Origin: Rhabditophanes sp. KR3021 | Taxonomy: Eukaryota; Nematoda; Chromadorea; Rhabditida; Alloionematidae | Reading direction: 5' to 3' | NCBI GenBank assembly: GCA_963281155.1 | Contig: CAUJLY010000001.1 | Location: 5,766,001 to 5,830,000, forward strand | DNA: 64,000 bases | Part shown: positions 1 to 15,000 of the stretch, in pieces | Layout of the letters: every line of letters begins with the position of its first letter | How positions within the stretch are numbered: position 1 is the first letter of the stretch | Translations under genes and position numbers: made by a program | Notes under the pieces: model-generated | Seen by the model: only the letters and a program-made list of their open reading frames with translations | Database searches by the model: none | What the model was told of the DNA's origin: nothing

Positions 1-3000
1 GTTCGGCTTCAGCGAAGAAGTGGGAATGGTTTGTGAGCAAAGGTAAAACACAATTACACAAATATCTATTTAGCGCTAAGGCAGTGTCAGATTCTGTTGC
101 TTTAGGTGAATCCATCATGGTGGCAGCCCGTAAGTCGGGCAAAAATGACTGTTCCATGAAATATAATAACATTTCTTGAGAATCAATTCCATAAACCCGA
201 TCAAGGAACAACAAAACTGATGCTTTGTGATTTGGCATAAGACCAGGTTGGGGACCAGCATTATCTAAATTAAATTATCAATAATTGTCAATTTACCCGA
301 GTCACACTAACACAGTCACGAACATGCCAAAAACATCGAAACAAAAATAACAATATTGATCATGCACTCACTAGAAAGATCACTACATGAGCGTCTTCTT
401 CTATTTTTAGCCATTTTAATAAAATCAAGATTATCTTCAATATCGAATTCTCTTAATTTTTTAACTACTTTTCTGGTTATGATAGGGGATGCATTCAAGG
501 AAGTATTAGCCGTTCCATAATTAGACTCAATATAGGACAAGTCCTCTTCTTCATAGATAACATTTAAAACGCTATCATTCGATTTTATTTCACCGTGACT
601 GAGACGTGCCGACAGATTTACCAAATCGTCCGCAATAGAGGCAAGGTTAGAAGGTGTTTGTAGATGAACAGGCAAAATCAATTTTGGAATAAACATACCC
701 TCCACTTGGCACCTTAGATTCGGAATTTTAAATCGCAAAGCCAGAATTTTACCCAAATCATCTAATGAAATGAGAGAACGCAGAATAGCTCTAGCACGGA
801 CCGAATCTCCTTTTCCATCTTGAATATTCATAGGATCTGGGGCACATTTTGCTAATAAATCTACTAAGCTAGAATAAAAGTCTAAAACAGCAGCTCCAAG
901 GTCTACATAGTCATCTCCTTCTGTTTCTTTTGATGGGTAGCGTGGATGGTCTCTGAAGATTGGTGATCTCAAGTAATCAACACAAGTTCCATTTTCTAAC
1001 TCATTGATGTCTTCAGATAATATAATAGCTTCTTGGAATGCTGCAAATAAACCTTGGCCTTCTCCCTTCAAAGCAATACCTAAACATTCAGGTCTTCTAA
1101 TTAATAGTCGAATTACCAAGTTCGCGTTTTCTTCAACATTTTCACCATTTAACCAGACACAAAATCTAAGGAAATCAATGTATCTTTCTCCTTCCAAGGG
1201 ATCCCATGAAATATCTGGATAGTCCTTTGCAATCATTTCACTATTTGGTTGCAGACCACATCTACTCAAATAAACAGTAACTTTGTCTAATTCTTCTTCT
1301 TTCAACGCCAAGGCGAGTTCGTTGTTGTCTATAAAGTCAGAAGTTATATTTAAATAGAACACGTAATACATAATTTATCCTAGATTTGAAAATCCATCAT
1401 TTGAGGATGTATGCTAAATGTATACAGAAATGAATAGCAGTTTTGCCGACATCCTTATTGATGAATTGTTCAACGCTTACAATACTTTTTGTATGTAGAC
1501 TTTCTTTCAAAAGCCTAGTTGTATGTTTTAATTTTTATGTTAGATAAAACAAACCCATGAAGCTGGAGTATGCAACATCTAGAGGGACACTTCCTCTGAG
1601 ACTTGGTCTAGCTAATAACATAGTAGCATTATCTAATAAAAAGGACAAGTGTTCAAACATGGCTTTTTGATTTTGGCGTGATGTTCTACAGAAATAGCAA
1701 AGGAAGCGCGAACAGGCAACAACCATTTCGGAAGCATCTTTAATTGGTTCAGCTAATCCTAACTCATCGTTAGTTTCAATCTCCACAGTTGCTTGTTGGG
1801 CAGTCAAAACATTCATCATTATTGTCATTACATTTTCATGAACTTTAAGTAGTCTCATCAAATCCGGATGTTGGAAAAAAATCCTATTGTTCATTAGCTG
1901 CCAAAGGGCCCTTTTTAAAATAACTTCTTCTGTTGTTTCAAATTGAACTGTAAGCAATTCACGAATCTGCATAAGATAAGTTATGAAATGTTGTACATCT
2001 TCCACATTTCTATCATGGAAAACATAAGTCAAATCCATGGCAATCATCAATTCCTTGATTCCATTATATTGTCTAAGTAACAATCCGAACATTTTGCGGA
2101 TTAGTTCATTAGATTCGATAACATTTTCTGAGGCCCATTGCTTTAGCAATTGAACGATCATGTTTCTGAAGTTAATTGTTCCTTGTTTAGCAACAATTTC
2201 TTCATTGCTCAAAACATCTGGCGGTACCGATACAACTAAATGAGCCAAAGAGTCAACCCATGATGTTTCTTCATCCAAATCTATGATCTCATCGATTTTT
2301 GATACCTCACTATCAACTTCTGCACATCCGCATTTTTGAACTAACATGAAGCAAAAATCTTTCAACTGTTGTTGCAATGTTTCTGCCATGGGACATTGAT
2401 CATACTCAACATCGTCATCCAGAAGTATTCCTTCCTTTTCAGCTACAATTATCAAAACTAACAAATTAATACATCTAATTACTTACTACTTCTACAGGAA
2501 ATTAAGCGATCCATTTGCTCCCGTGGAGAAGATCTGAATTCACGACTCAGTTTGGCAATTAAAGCAGGTGGAAGATCACTTTGTTTTATACTCAAATAAC
2601 GACTACACTGATCAACTTGGATATCTCCAACAAAACCTTCACTAAACGATACTAGACTTTCGATTCTATTTCTTAATTGCATATCACAAATATGGTCTAG
2701 TATGTTGACTAATTGCAATTTAACTCCTTCAGCTACTTCAATATCTAACAATCCCTTTTGCTTGGTCCCTGGCTTATATGACTCGTCAAAAGCGACAGGG
2801 TGTATAATTTTCATAACTTCAATTAAGTCATCGTCACTAATCATTCCCATAATCAAAAGATGATCAAATATTTTAAATAAAGGCTCAAAATGATCCAAAT
2901 TGTTTCCACCAATCAAATCTCTGCAGTTAATGACAGCATGATACATTGCTTCTCTGAAGGCTGACATGATGTAGTTCTTGAGTACATTGAAGTTAAGTGA

Positions 3001-6000
3001 AGGTGGTAATAATTTAACTTGGGTGTCTTTGGTAAACACTTGTAATGGTGCCTCACTTTTGACGATAGGTCTAACACATATCGATGATCCGCCAATGTGT
3101 GGAAATCTGCCCTCACTGCCTTCTTCAAATACATTTTTTGTGATTAAATCATTTGTCAGTGGTAATACATATTCATGAGCAGTAGACTGAATCGCATCAA
3201 CGTGGGACTTCAAATGAACGGCAATCAAGAAGTCATGAAAACCTTGTCTCATAGATCCTGAGAGATAGTGATTTTTGATGGCATACATTAACTGATCTTC
3301 GTTTACATGTTGACAAAGTAAATGTGAAACTTTCAAATTACCATGGCAAACCAGTTTACAATATAAATTTAAGGTTTGCCGATGGAAAGCTAATAATTCA
3401 GGATTCTCAACTAATTCCAGCACATCATATGATTTGTATTTTTCCGGAATATGAACGAGCATGATTCTAACAGGATCATCACACAAAACAGACCATCCTC
3501 TGACGTCAGATAATTTGAGGGCAGTTGTTCTCAGACATTCATTTGGAACTCTTGCCCAGTGATACGGTGTCAGCACCTGTATTCCAAGCCTTGGTGGGCA
3601 ATATGGAATAATTGATTTTCCAGAGCTTTTAAATAAAGCAGCCGATAATGGCCAAGTATATTTGACTCTTCCTAATTCAAATTGGCATACTTCATTGGAT
3701 GTTGGAACAACGAAAACTGCAGGATATAACATCAAACCTGGTTCCAATTTGAACTTTTTATTAGTATCATGCCCTTCAACGTCGAAAGATAATTCCCCAG
3801 CGCCGATATCAATGCGGCATCCAATTAAAACACCAGATACCTTTGTATTAGTTCCATCATTTATGCACCCCAGAAGATCCCCGGCGTTTTCCATAAAACA
3901 ATTTCTGAATTCCATGCAATCGTTGTTCTTTCCGTCCATTGTTACTTCCGAAAAATTACATCTTCTGACAGCTTCATTCATTTTAAATGTTGGTGCGTGG
4001 CAATGATATTGCGGCGTTACCCAACCGACATAGACATTCGCTGGATCTTGGCCAGGGAAGATTCTCAATCCAAAATAATGGTCAGCTACAAATATTTAAT
4101 TTTATGCGTAGAAATGGGAGTACTTACCGATATCGCCTCCTAATTTTAACATTGCGTCTTCGTCCTCATCCTTGCTTTGAACCGGAAATCCAATATTGGA
4201 AGCTACACTTTGTCGGTGTTGCTGACTTAAAATATTAAAATTTTTGGTCTTGCTATTGACTCGGCGAACAGATTTTCTTCCGGGACCAGAAGCTGGTATA
4301 CTATTAGATAAAACATCACGCCCTAGAACCCCCCCATTTGCATTATCTAGTGAATTAGAATCATGTTTGTGAGGCAAAATTTCAGTTGTTCTGTATTTTT
4401 TAGTCTCAGACATTGAACTTGATTTTTCCTTCTTAACATTATGGCTGGCATCACGTAATCTCTTAAATATGCCAGGTTTTTTGTCCTTTGATTTGACAGA
4501 TAATTTGTCATGGGCAGAATCAGAGTAACTTTCAGGATTATAATCTTCATGTCTGGAGGCACTAAAATGGGATACGTTTAATAATGGAAATTACTCCCAC
4601 AATAACCCAATTTGCAAATGATACAAGCAAAACATTTAGCCAAATAAAAAGCACGAGACAAACATGGATAATCAAGCACACCAAACAAATATGAATATAA
4701 TGTACACCTCAAAAAATCTTTCCAAAATACATGAGGAGGGTCGGCAGTTTGTCTAGATGTGAGCATTGTTAGTACAGATTTATCAAAAAATATATCCTTT
4801 TGAGGAACGAATGGATAATATCCAAAATTTACGAGCATTTTCAGACGATTACGTTGTACACTAAAAAGTTAATGGAATCCAATATTAACACACTTATTGT
4901 TGAATAAGTTGAACACAGTTAGTAATTACATATAAGTACGATACTTTTCAAGATTATTTAAATACACACTGTTATAAGAAATCAAATTAGTATTTTTGCA
5001 AAACTTACTGAGCTATGTCAAGGTCGTCAGTGTGATCAGATGCTAACAATGAATGCTTTGAACCTTTAGCATTATCATCCGAATCATGCCTTTGATGACG
5101 TCCAAATGCAGAAAGCAATCCCTTCTTCTTCTTTTTATCGTCTACTCTCACCGAATCAATGTCATCATCGTGCAATTTCGCTGAGAAATCATTCATAGCT
5201 GAAATCATTCTCTTCTTATTGCTAATTGTTAAGACACTATTAACTTTAACGGGGAGAGATAGCCTCAGAAATTCCATATTACTGGCCTTTTCAGCACTTC
5301 CACCGTCGGCAGTTGTAGTCTTTAAAGTTAACTTAAGACATGGCGGTGCGTTTAATGTAGGTAAAATTCTGGACATTTCCAAGGAAGTCTTAACATATTG
5401 GATATCTTTGAACATGGGTTGATTCTTTCCAAACCACATTGGCAATTGCCTATACATATTGACGCAAAATGGCTCGTATCCTTCTTGTAACCCACAAGTA
5501 GTAAAATATTTCAATGAATTTGAGTCCTGTCCAAAGTTAAGCCTAGCCATTTGTCCAGCGCCCAAAGTCATGCTTGGCACAAATCCGTCTCCACTAATGA
5601 CATTGTCAAAAGCCATCTCACTACCGCCTAAAATATTATAAAAGTAAATTCATAAAATAATAAACTATACTCGGATCGAGTAACAGCTCTCCATTTAAGG
5701 AAAATGAAACTGTTCTGTCGTTTAAATCAAGAAAGCATCCAACGATATCTTTGACTTTCCACAATTTTCCATATGTTTCAGCTCCCTGATGCCATTTCTT
5801 CCCGAGATAGCCATCGAACGCATAACTTGCTTTTGAATCTCGATCAGCTGAAGCACCGTCGGATCCAACTTGGCAATCTGGGTAGCATCCTATATCTGCC
5901 CAACCAATTTTCATAAACCCATCTGTAAGTACTTGAAATTCGAAATACCATTTTCCTAAAGATTTGAAGGTTAATAAATAATAACTATTTTGTGAATATT

Positions 6001-9000
6001 GAAATTTAATTTTAAATAGTCAGAATGGGATATTTTAATAAAGAAAATTTGGATGCCATCATTAAAAACGAATTAAGTGTGCCAGTCTTCAATGACAAAT
6101 AATATAAAATTGTCTTTTAATTTGTATATCCATATGTATTGTATATTTTGTCGTTAATGTTGAATATTATGTGCCGTAAACAAAGTACATTTTTCTTTAA
6201 CTATTAATGTTACAGTCGTTTTAATGCGGCTCTAGGAATTGAGTATGCAATCATTTTTAATCTTTGGAAGTTTCTAACTAACTATGATGCCTCAAGACAA
6301 CCAAGTAATGTATCTCAAACATCCATCAATCGTCACCAGAATCAGTAAAATAGCACTCGACAAATTTCACAAATCTTGTGTGTTTAATTACAATTGATGA
6401 TAAGTTAGATAAATTACCATACATATATTATCATTATTCTTATTTTCTATCCAATATGTATATTTATCTTATTTATAAGGAAGGCTTTTTCTTAAATAAA
6501 CGTCTCATTTATTAATTATCTGTACACCCTGGTTCCTACGAGTCTCCAACAATTTTTCCTAAATTTTACATGGCAATAAAAGATGTCTCTTAGTTTTCTT
6601 ATGTCTTTCGGTAATTTTAATTTAAAGCAATACCTGTCGATACGGCATAAGGCATTTCAGCACGATAGGTTGTCGTTGTTGCTTCTTTGGCTTTGAATTC
6701 TTTTTCCGCTTGTTCATCGAATTCAACGGCTGGGCATTCAAGGAAAATACCGAATAATTGTAATACTCTAATCGATTCCTTAGCCGTTTCAATATTGGCC
6801 TCTTGAATTCTATGATCAACTGCTTCATAAGGAACCAAATGTGGACTTCTTTTTTGATGGTTACTGACAAATTCATTAACTCCAAACGTATAACCTCTCT
6901 TGATTTTATCTTTTGCCCAAATATTGTGTGTGTTTTTGGCTAAGGAATCGGCAAGGGCATCCATTGTTTTTGATAATTCGATTTCGTGTGTGTCATAAGG
7001 TTGAGGTTTGTATCCATTACTTTGGACAAAATTTTGATTTACCCTAATTGCTCTCATTCTAGTTGGTGGTTTGTCTAAGACCATATGGTAATCTAAGGCT
7101 TCGATTGTTTTCATTGTATCTAGAGCCAATTTCATATTATATTGTTTTTCTGTGTCTGGCAAGTATGCATAAGCAGTAAGGCATGGATGTGTTTTGGCTT
7201 GTTCATTTCTGGTGGCCCCGTATGTCCAACCTAGTGATATTTTTTTCAATGCCCACAGTTGATGAAAGTTCTCTGCAAAGGCCACATGATTGTTCATGGC
7301 AAATTGTGGCAAAGTTATTTTTGATATGTCTATTGGAACAGGAACAAAAGGCTTGCTTTGGCATAAAATGTTACTTGTACCGGAATAAATGTTCTTATTA
7401 AGTTCACCAAATGATAAAACTTCTGATATTTTCAATGTGTGGTCAATAGCTTCGTAGACTGGTGAAAAATTTTCTGGCGGTCCATATTTTAATTTACCAT
7501 TTTCCCCACCAAACAAAAACCTGCAAGAAACCTTGGAAGACAAAGACATTACAGGGAAGAAAAAACCGTCCAAATTGAAATTCTTGTGAGTGATGGGAAT
7601 GGGTATCCCGTTTAGAGAAAATTTAATTTCAGGAATCACTAAATTAATTGAACATCCGATAACGTCTCCTTTTGCAAAAACTCTTGCTCCGGCTTGTTTA
7701 GATTTTCCACTAAACCACAAACTTTTGCCATCAAAACTGTATGAAAAGAAATCATCCCCACATCCATTACATGCCCAAGACACGTTTTTATCTAAGTTAG
7801 ATTTTTAAAATATTTTATTAATTACCCAAAATTACCATCAGCTGAATGGCTTTCACTCCAACCATTTCCGTTTCCATCGGAGGAACCAGGATAAGGCTTG
7901 AAACCTGTTGTATTGGCCCAACCAATTCTCAGCATAGGAGCACTAGTTGTGATTGTTTCAATGTGTTCTACTTCAGTTTCAAAATACCATTTTTTGTATA
8001 AATTACTCCCTGCAATTTGGATAAATATGAAGTATTTTTAATTAGTAAGTTTAACATTTTTGGAATGTTTAGGTTTTTCATGATAAAATAATAGTATTAA
8101 ATGGATTATTTTATATTAGTCAGGAGTAAAGATTAATGATCTTTAGTCAAGTTGACGAAGAAGCTTACCACCGACATGTTTGGCGCTATTTCCTGTTAGG
8201 CAAATGGTTCTATTAAATGTCCAACACATGTCTTATTCTAATTATTGTAACTTCCTCAATTACCTTAAATTACCCAATCTTTATGCTCTCAATCGCTTAT
8301 TAACAATTTTTATGTTATCACCACACAATGGACTAACATGTACAATGTATTATCCCTTGAAGGAGACTTGTAAGAATGTGGAATACGCATTAGTTAATGC
8401 TCTTCGTGGACAAGTAACTAATGGTGATTCAGGAGTTCCTTTATTTGATTTTGTTAGTCAAATGAATCCAGAAAGAACCAGAGAAGTTGCCCGATTAGTC
8501 CTAAACAAATTCCCATTTAATGATCATGAAGAGCGTCAAAATACGATCTCAGATATTAATTCATTTTTTGCATTTTTCATTATTTTTGTGATATTAATAA
8601 ATTTACCGTCAACAACGCCAACCATAATATTTGGCATAACACTACTGACGTGATCTCTCATTGATGTTTGTAATAATAAATCCTTTCCCGGTAATAAATT
8701 GTCGGCAATCGTATTTTGTGAACTTCTAACAGCCATGCCATTACCTTCGCATAATGATGACAGAACATCCAAAACTTTCGGATCTCTACCTACTTTTTCA
8801 AGCAACGAGATGACAGATTTAATATGTCCTTCATTAATCATATTCAAGGCTTCTGGTGATTCTGTCAAAACACAATACAAAACGTCCAAAATACCTTCTG
8901 CTGATTGAGGGTTTGAAAGTCTTCCAAAAAGCCAGTCTAATCTTAAGGCAGCAGCAAATTGAGCACAATTGGAGTGATTTCCTTTAATCATGAAATAAAT

Positions 9001-12000
9001 ATACATAATATAAATTATTTGGTATTTTGATTCACAATGTATTTTTAAAATTATATTTAAAGAGATTATGCACCAGTTTAATAAAGAAAGTATGTGCCTA
9101 ATGAAGCATGCTTGTGACGAATGAGTAATAGATCTTGTTTTGCAAAACACTTAGTCATCAAAATGTTGACACATGTTTTTTGATGAGAATTTGCTCATGA
9201 TTAGGTGTTCTTCTTGAAGGCCTTGAAACGAAGATGTTTGCATAAAGTATCGTCAAATACTTCCCCCAAGTTATTACGAGCTATAGCTCTAGCAAGAATG
9301 ATGGTAGCAACTGCTGAATATGGAGATTAGTTTTGGGATTTTGTTGATAAGGTTCATCCAGGAATGAGAGAAAAAGCTAAACCAAAAACTATTCCTTGTA
9401 ATCACTGTCCAAGAATGTTTTCTCCAACGACTCATCAAAAAAAGCTAGTTTCTCACGCGTAAAAAAGAACACACTTGAGTTTAGAAAAATGGTTGAAGAA
9501 CTTATGAAAGATGTTACAGAAGAAGAAAAGCTTACAATTCTCTATGGCATTTTGGTGAGAAAATTGAAGTTCATGGTAGTAAAGAATCCACCAATCTCTC
9601 ACTTGAAGTTGCAACCAACTTCGCATTGAATCTTTTTTATGCCGGCTGGATCGAAATTTTAGGAAATGGAATGACTAGGCAACTTCTAAATGGCCGTAGT
9701 TTTAGAATAGAAGAACACGATACCCCGACTACTACGATTTGGAGAGTAATGTAACCAATCCTAAATTAAAATGTCCGTGCATAGATATTTCTACAGCTTT
9801 GCTGTTAAGTGGGAATACATCTTTGACCGAAAAAGGGTGTTTCACAAAATGGTTAAAGAAGGGAAGCAATTAACCGTATCAAAAAAACTTGACCCTCTAA
9901 AAAGATTGCTGAAAATATTGAATGCATCTGATCAATGTTCTTCGTGATCAAGCCACTAATTGTGACTGAGGCAAGCCATGAAAACAATGTGTTATCTACG
10001 TGAATCCAGAGAAGAATAGTCAAATCGCTTAAATGATTCTTGAAGACTTTTCTGTTTGTGAAGCCATTGAATAAAGTATTAGTTTTTTTATACTTTTAAT
10101 TAATAAATTGTCTTTTCTTGTGATTTAACGTACCTAAAAGTGAAAATAGAATTAGTTGAGATCATCAAGAAAAGTAACTTACCTTTAATCATAGAGGCAA
10201 CTAGTAAATATAAATATGTGGCTATATTCTCCCAAAGAGATAGTGAATTTTCTTCGGACAGACGGTTATCCCCACTCTTGCTACTATTTTTGTCGCCAAT
10301 TAATCCGTTAAAATCAGGAAGTGATTCCATCTGTGAAAATTTATCGATTGTGTCCAAAATCATGTTTAAGACACCTTCTTCTTGAAACAAATCCTGTCTT
10401 GAGCGTAGAGCTCTAAACCTAACTTGTCTTTCTTCGAAGGTATGGTCATCTTTAGGTTGGGCAAAATATTCAATTAAATCCTCCATTAACTTTAATACAC
10501 TAGATAAACTAACGCGTTTCCACTCATTGGCTTGGTTTCCATCGTTTTGAAGTGCTTCGATTCCTTTGAGAAAGCGATTCAAAACAGAACTACATTTTCT
10601 AATAACTCTTGCTGATTTGCTTTCTTCTTCTAAGGCCATAAAGAAGGTATCTGAAAATAAATGATAAAGCAGGCATTAAAAGACTACCTAGGGCAGTAAT
10701 TAAAGTATTAATTAATATTAATCTGGCGAATGTTTTGCATAGTCTTAACAATTACGCTAAATTATGTATATTGTCAAGTCATGATGAACTGATGAGTGTC
10801 GGTAAGTTAAAAGATCTAATATAATATATAATATTATCTGGTTTAGGTAAACCAGAAGAATGTGCGTTGTGGTGATGATAGTGGTGGGAATCCTAGTGAA
10901 CGTTTCTTTTTAAGCCAAAGCTTGAAATCGAAAATAAAACTATTTAATTTAACGTCACGTTTCCCCATCAATTACAGCTCTTAACTAGATTGTATCTCAG
11001 GCAAGACTAGAACATTCTCCTAACCATTCCATGTGTTCTGACAGTTAGTCACCATTTTGCCATATCACATATCTTATGTTAATATTAAGCGGTTCAAGGG
11101 TATAATTGAAGGAGAAGCAGCAACTTCATATCATCCCAGGATGTATTTTTTGTTGGTATGCAGAGCTCATTATCAATATCCTGAACGCTTTTGGGAGCTA
11201 TTCCATATTATCTGGTCCAGAGTGAAAATAATTACTCGCATGGAAAAGAAATTCAAATGCTCTCATTGTGATTATAAAGGGTGTGATCCAACCCACATGA
11301 CTAACTTCACATGTGATAAGTCCCAACTTTATTTGGAGAAGAAGAGAAAGGAGATGGAAAAGTTGGTTCAAGGCAAGGATAAGACTCAATCCAGAGAAGA
11401 ATATGTCAAATTTCTTCATGAATTAATTAAAAGAGATTGCAAAGTAGACAAACATCTTAATGATGTGAATGCCTTGGCGGGCAATCACTATGTCTATGTA
11501 TTTCTGAACCAGTTCGAAAAGAGGTACTACATCGGTATGACAGATTATAAGATAAGGAGATTCAGCGGGCACAGAAGTGAAGCTGGCATGAGTAAATTTA
11601 GATACTTCAAGATGTCAAAGAAAGTGACTGAAATGTGGAATGATTTTGGAAGTAAAAAGGGCGTTGTCACTGTTCTGTCTTTGGGTGGTTTGTCCTTTCG
11701 TTATGCCTGCATCATTGAACGATGTTTAATAGCATGCACTCCAAATGTGACTAACCTATCTGTTGGCACAGTTGCCGATGCAGCACTCAATTTGTTTCCT
11801 TTTGACGTAATTGAGGAAATGGGATGGTATTTCATGGACCTGATCCTTAAAGAAAATTGCAAAACAACTATCGAAAAGCCGGTGCCTCCTGTTTTCAATG
11901 AAAGCGACGCAACAAGTAAAACTAAATTTCAATGCTTTGAGTGCGAAAGATATTTCCTAAGCCAACATATCCTTAGCGAACATCTCAGATATAGAGTTTG

Positions 12001-15000
12001 TAATGGCCTATTTAAAAAGGCAGAAGATTTCAACAAAAATACTACTGCAGCTGTTGTCAAAAGGAAACTCGATGATTTGAATTTGGCTGATACGCAAGTT
12101 AGTAATGTGACCAGGAGAGATTGTGATATCTACTTATTCATCCATCCATCAATTACAGAACGTGAACTCGAAGATGCCGAACTCGCCAAACAGTATGTCA
12201 TATACGTGGGCCAATCCACAAACTTCAGAAAAAGAATGTTTTGTCATATGACAGACTACAACCGCTCAGATAAACTGAAGTTCTTGTTTGACACTAAGGA
12301 AAAGGCGATGAACAAGATCTTCCGCGATGGCAAGAAAGTCATTGTTCTCAAAAAGGCATATGCCGAGAAGAAACACGCTGAGAATGTTGAGACCATTCTT
12401 ATTGACTACTTTAGAAATGTCACGACAAACAGTGACTCAGGAAAGCTCTCATATCAAATAGTCTCCCTAATGTTCCCAGAGAAGAACAATGAAGTTGCCA
12501 AGCTCATATTTCAAGAAATCATAGATGCTGGCGATCGTTCCTTTCTAAGCTCGAAGATTCAACAGGGATAACCTAATTTAACTATGTTTTCCCTCATTTT
12601 ATGCCACTTTAATTTCTATTTTATAATATTTTAATTTTCCCCATATTTTTGATGAATAGAGCCTGAGTTTACAACAATCGTCCATGTGGCCGTCTTTCAG
12701 CGCTACCGCCTTCTTTTCTTCAACTTTGCCAAGTCCTTTTTTAGTTACTTCGGTTGTTTGATAACTCAGCCACAATTGAGTTTTAAGATGCTGAATGAAT
12801 GTGTCACTTTCGCCTAAATGATGGGTTTAAATATGCGTATTACAAATGATCTTAGTTAACGGTGTATGTGTTTAAATTGAACCAACCGCTGATTCTTCAA
12901 AGCATTGTGCTTTGAAATTTGAATGGGCCGTACGTAAGATCGCATGCAACGTATAGTGGCCATTCTTTGCTGAAATGGTCCTAAAAGACGCCTCTGCTTG
13001 CTCGCCCATTGAATGTGTTTTAGATGGTCAACCCCTTACCGTAACTAATCGTGGGAGTTCCCATGCCCTCTTCCTCTTTTTCTTCCATCAGCGTCTTCTT
13101 CGGATCTTTGTTCTGGCATAGAACAAAGGCAGTAGTTTCATAATCGGACTTTTCTCTATGGCAAAGAATGACCGCATTTTCTACAACACCTAGGTATCTG
13201 CCTGTCGTAATATGTCTGATCCGGAAGGGCTGACTGTAGCCAACCATAGCCCCATGCCACTTCATACGAATTAATTCGATCCTCCACAATGACCTTGCCT
13301 GCGAAACCGCATTTCCGGTCCCATAGATAACAGTATTATGCAGTGGCGTGTCGGCCCAATTTTCGGGAACTGTCAAGCACTCGTCATTAGTGTGGAATAA
13401 TCTTAAAACGTCGTTTCCAAACAAAACGCCCATATTTCTGTTTTTGATACTTCCGGAAGAAACAGAGCCAATGTTCCACAAAGTTTGGTGAAACGAAGCG
13501 ATCACAATGAACTGCTCATTTTTACCTACAGATGTGACCATTAATAATAATCTTAATTTGAAACTTACGCAGTGCCATGTGTAGATACCTTTCCGTCGCA
13601 ACACTCACTAAGATGACATCATCGCCCACCCGAACCTTTTCACCTTCGGATCTTTGCTTGGATGCAGGATGTATGGTCCACCAGCACGTTTCTCCTTCAT
13701 TCGACTCTTGTACGCCGACGTCAAAAGCTAACTTGTCAGTGGAAGAACATGAATTAAGACAGGCTAAGAACATTTCTGATTGAACGTGTTTTAATTGGAC
13801 TGCATGCCCGTATAGCAACGTTTTGTGTCCTCCACTTCCGCTTGTTCCTGTCAATGCAATAAAGAAGTTATTTCATATTAAGGTATTGAGTGTTTTCTAT
13901 ATTTTTAATGACTACGTTAAATTATGTGTATTGTATCACAGCAGTGGTACTTTATTCTCAATTGATTAGGCAAGTTACCAGTATCGGAACACATGAAACT
14001 CCTGCAGCTGAAGCAGAATCTCTGACATATAAGTGTCGTCATTGTCACTTAGATTGACTAGTACTGTTCCCTAAACACCTTTATATGCCTTCAATCTCAA
14101 GCTTATTTGGAGGAGAAAAGAGTAAATAATGAAAGACTAGTTCAACGAAGAATAAGACTTTAGCCAGGGAGGAATGTGTGAAATATCTCCGTAAAAAGTT
14201 TCAAAGCCGACAATAAATGGAAGGATTCATCTGCTTTGGGAGGTAATCATTCTGTCTATGTTGGAATGACTGAAGAAAGGGAGAAAAGATTCGGATATGA
14301 CAGTGATCAACGAGTGCAAGTAAATTTAGAGTTTTCAAGATGTCTAAAAGATAGCTAGGATGCGGGAAGACTTTGAAAGGAAAAGACGGTGTCATTGATA
14401 TCTTTATTTGGGTCATTTGTCAATCAGATATGCCTGCATTATTGAACGGTGTTTAGTAGGATGTAATCAAGGTGTGACTAGCATGAATGTTGGCACGTTT
14501 ATGATCAGTACTTAATCTATTTCCTTTTGATGTAATCGAGGAAATGGGACCGGACTTTATGGACCTGATTCTAACTAGTGGTCTCCAGGAAACTACTGAA
14601 AAGCCTCGTGGTGTTGTTTTATGGGAAACTACGCAACAAATAAAACTGATTTCCAATGTTTGGAGTGCGAAAGGTATGTTTTAAATCAAAACAATTTTAA
14701 GATACATGTTAAATATAGAAGTTGTAATGGCTTATTTAAAAGGCAAAAGACTTGAACAAAAAACAGCAGCTGTTATCAAGAATAAACTTGGCAAAATGAA
14801 TTTAGCTGAAATGCAAAAACGGGTGTGGCTAGCAGAGAATGTGACGTCTACTTATTCATCTATCCATCAATTACAGAACATGAGTTAAAAGATGCTGATC
14901 TTGTCAAGGAACATGTAATGTATGCTGGCGAAACTACAGATATTCGTGATAGAATAAGTGTCCATATATGGGCTTACGACAAAGCTGATAATTTGAAGTT

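Noticed and set aside
316..371. Apparent end of the RyR exon 16 frame with a stop at 316
   Set aside because: The donor GTGAGT at 371-366 joins in frame to the exon at 264-1, which continues the conserved receptor sequence; the residues after it are intron read-through.
4578..4838. 86-codon minus-strand frame in RyR intron 12
   Set aside because: It is not connected to flanking exons by splice sites in phase, and has background composition.
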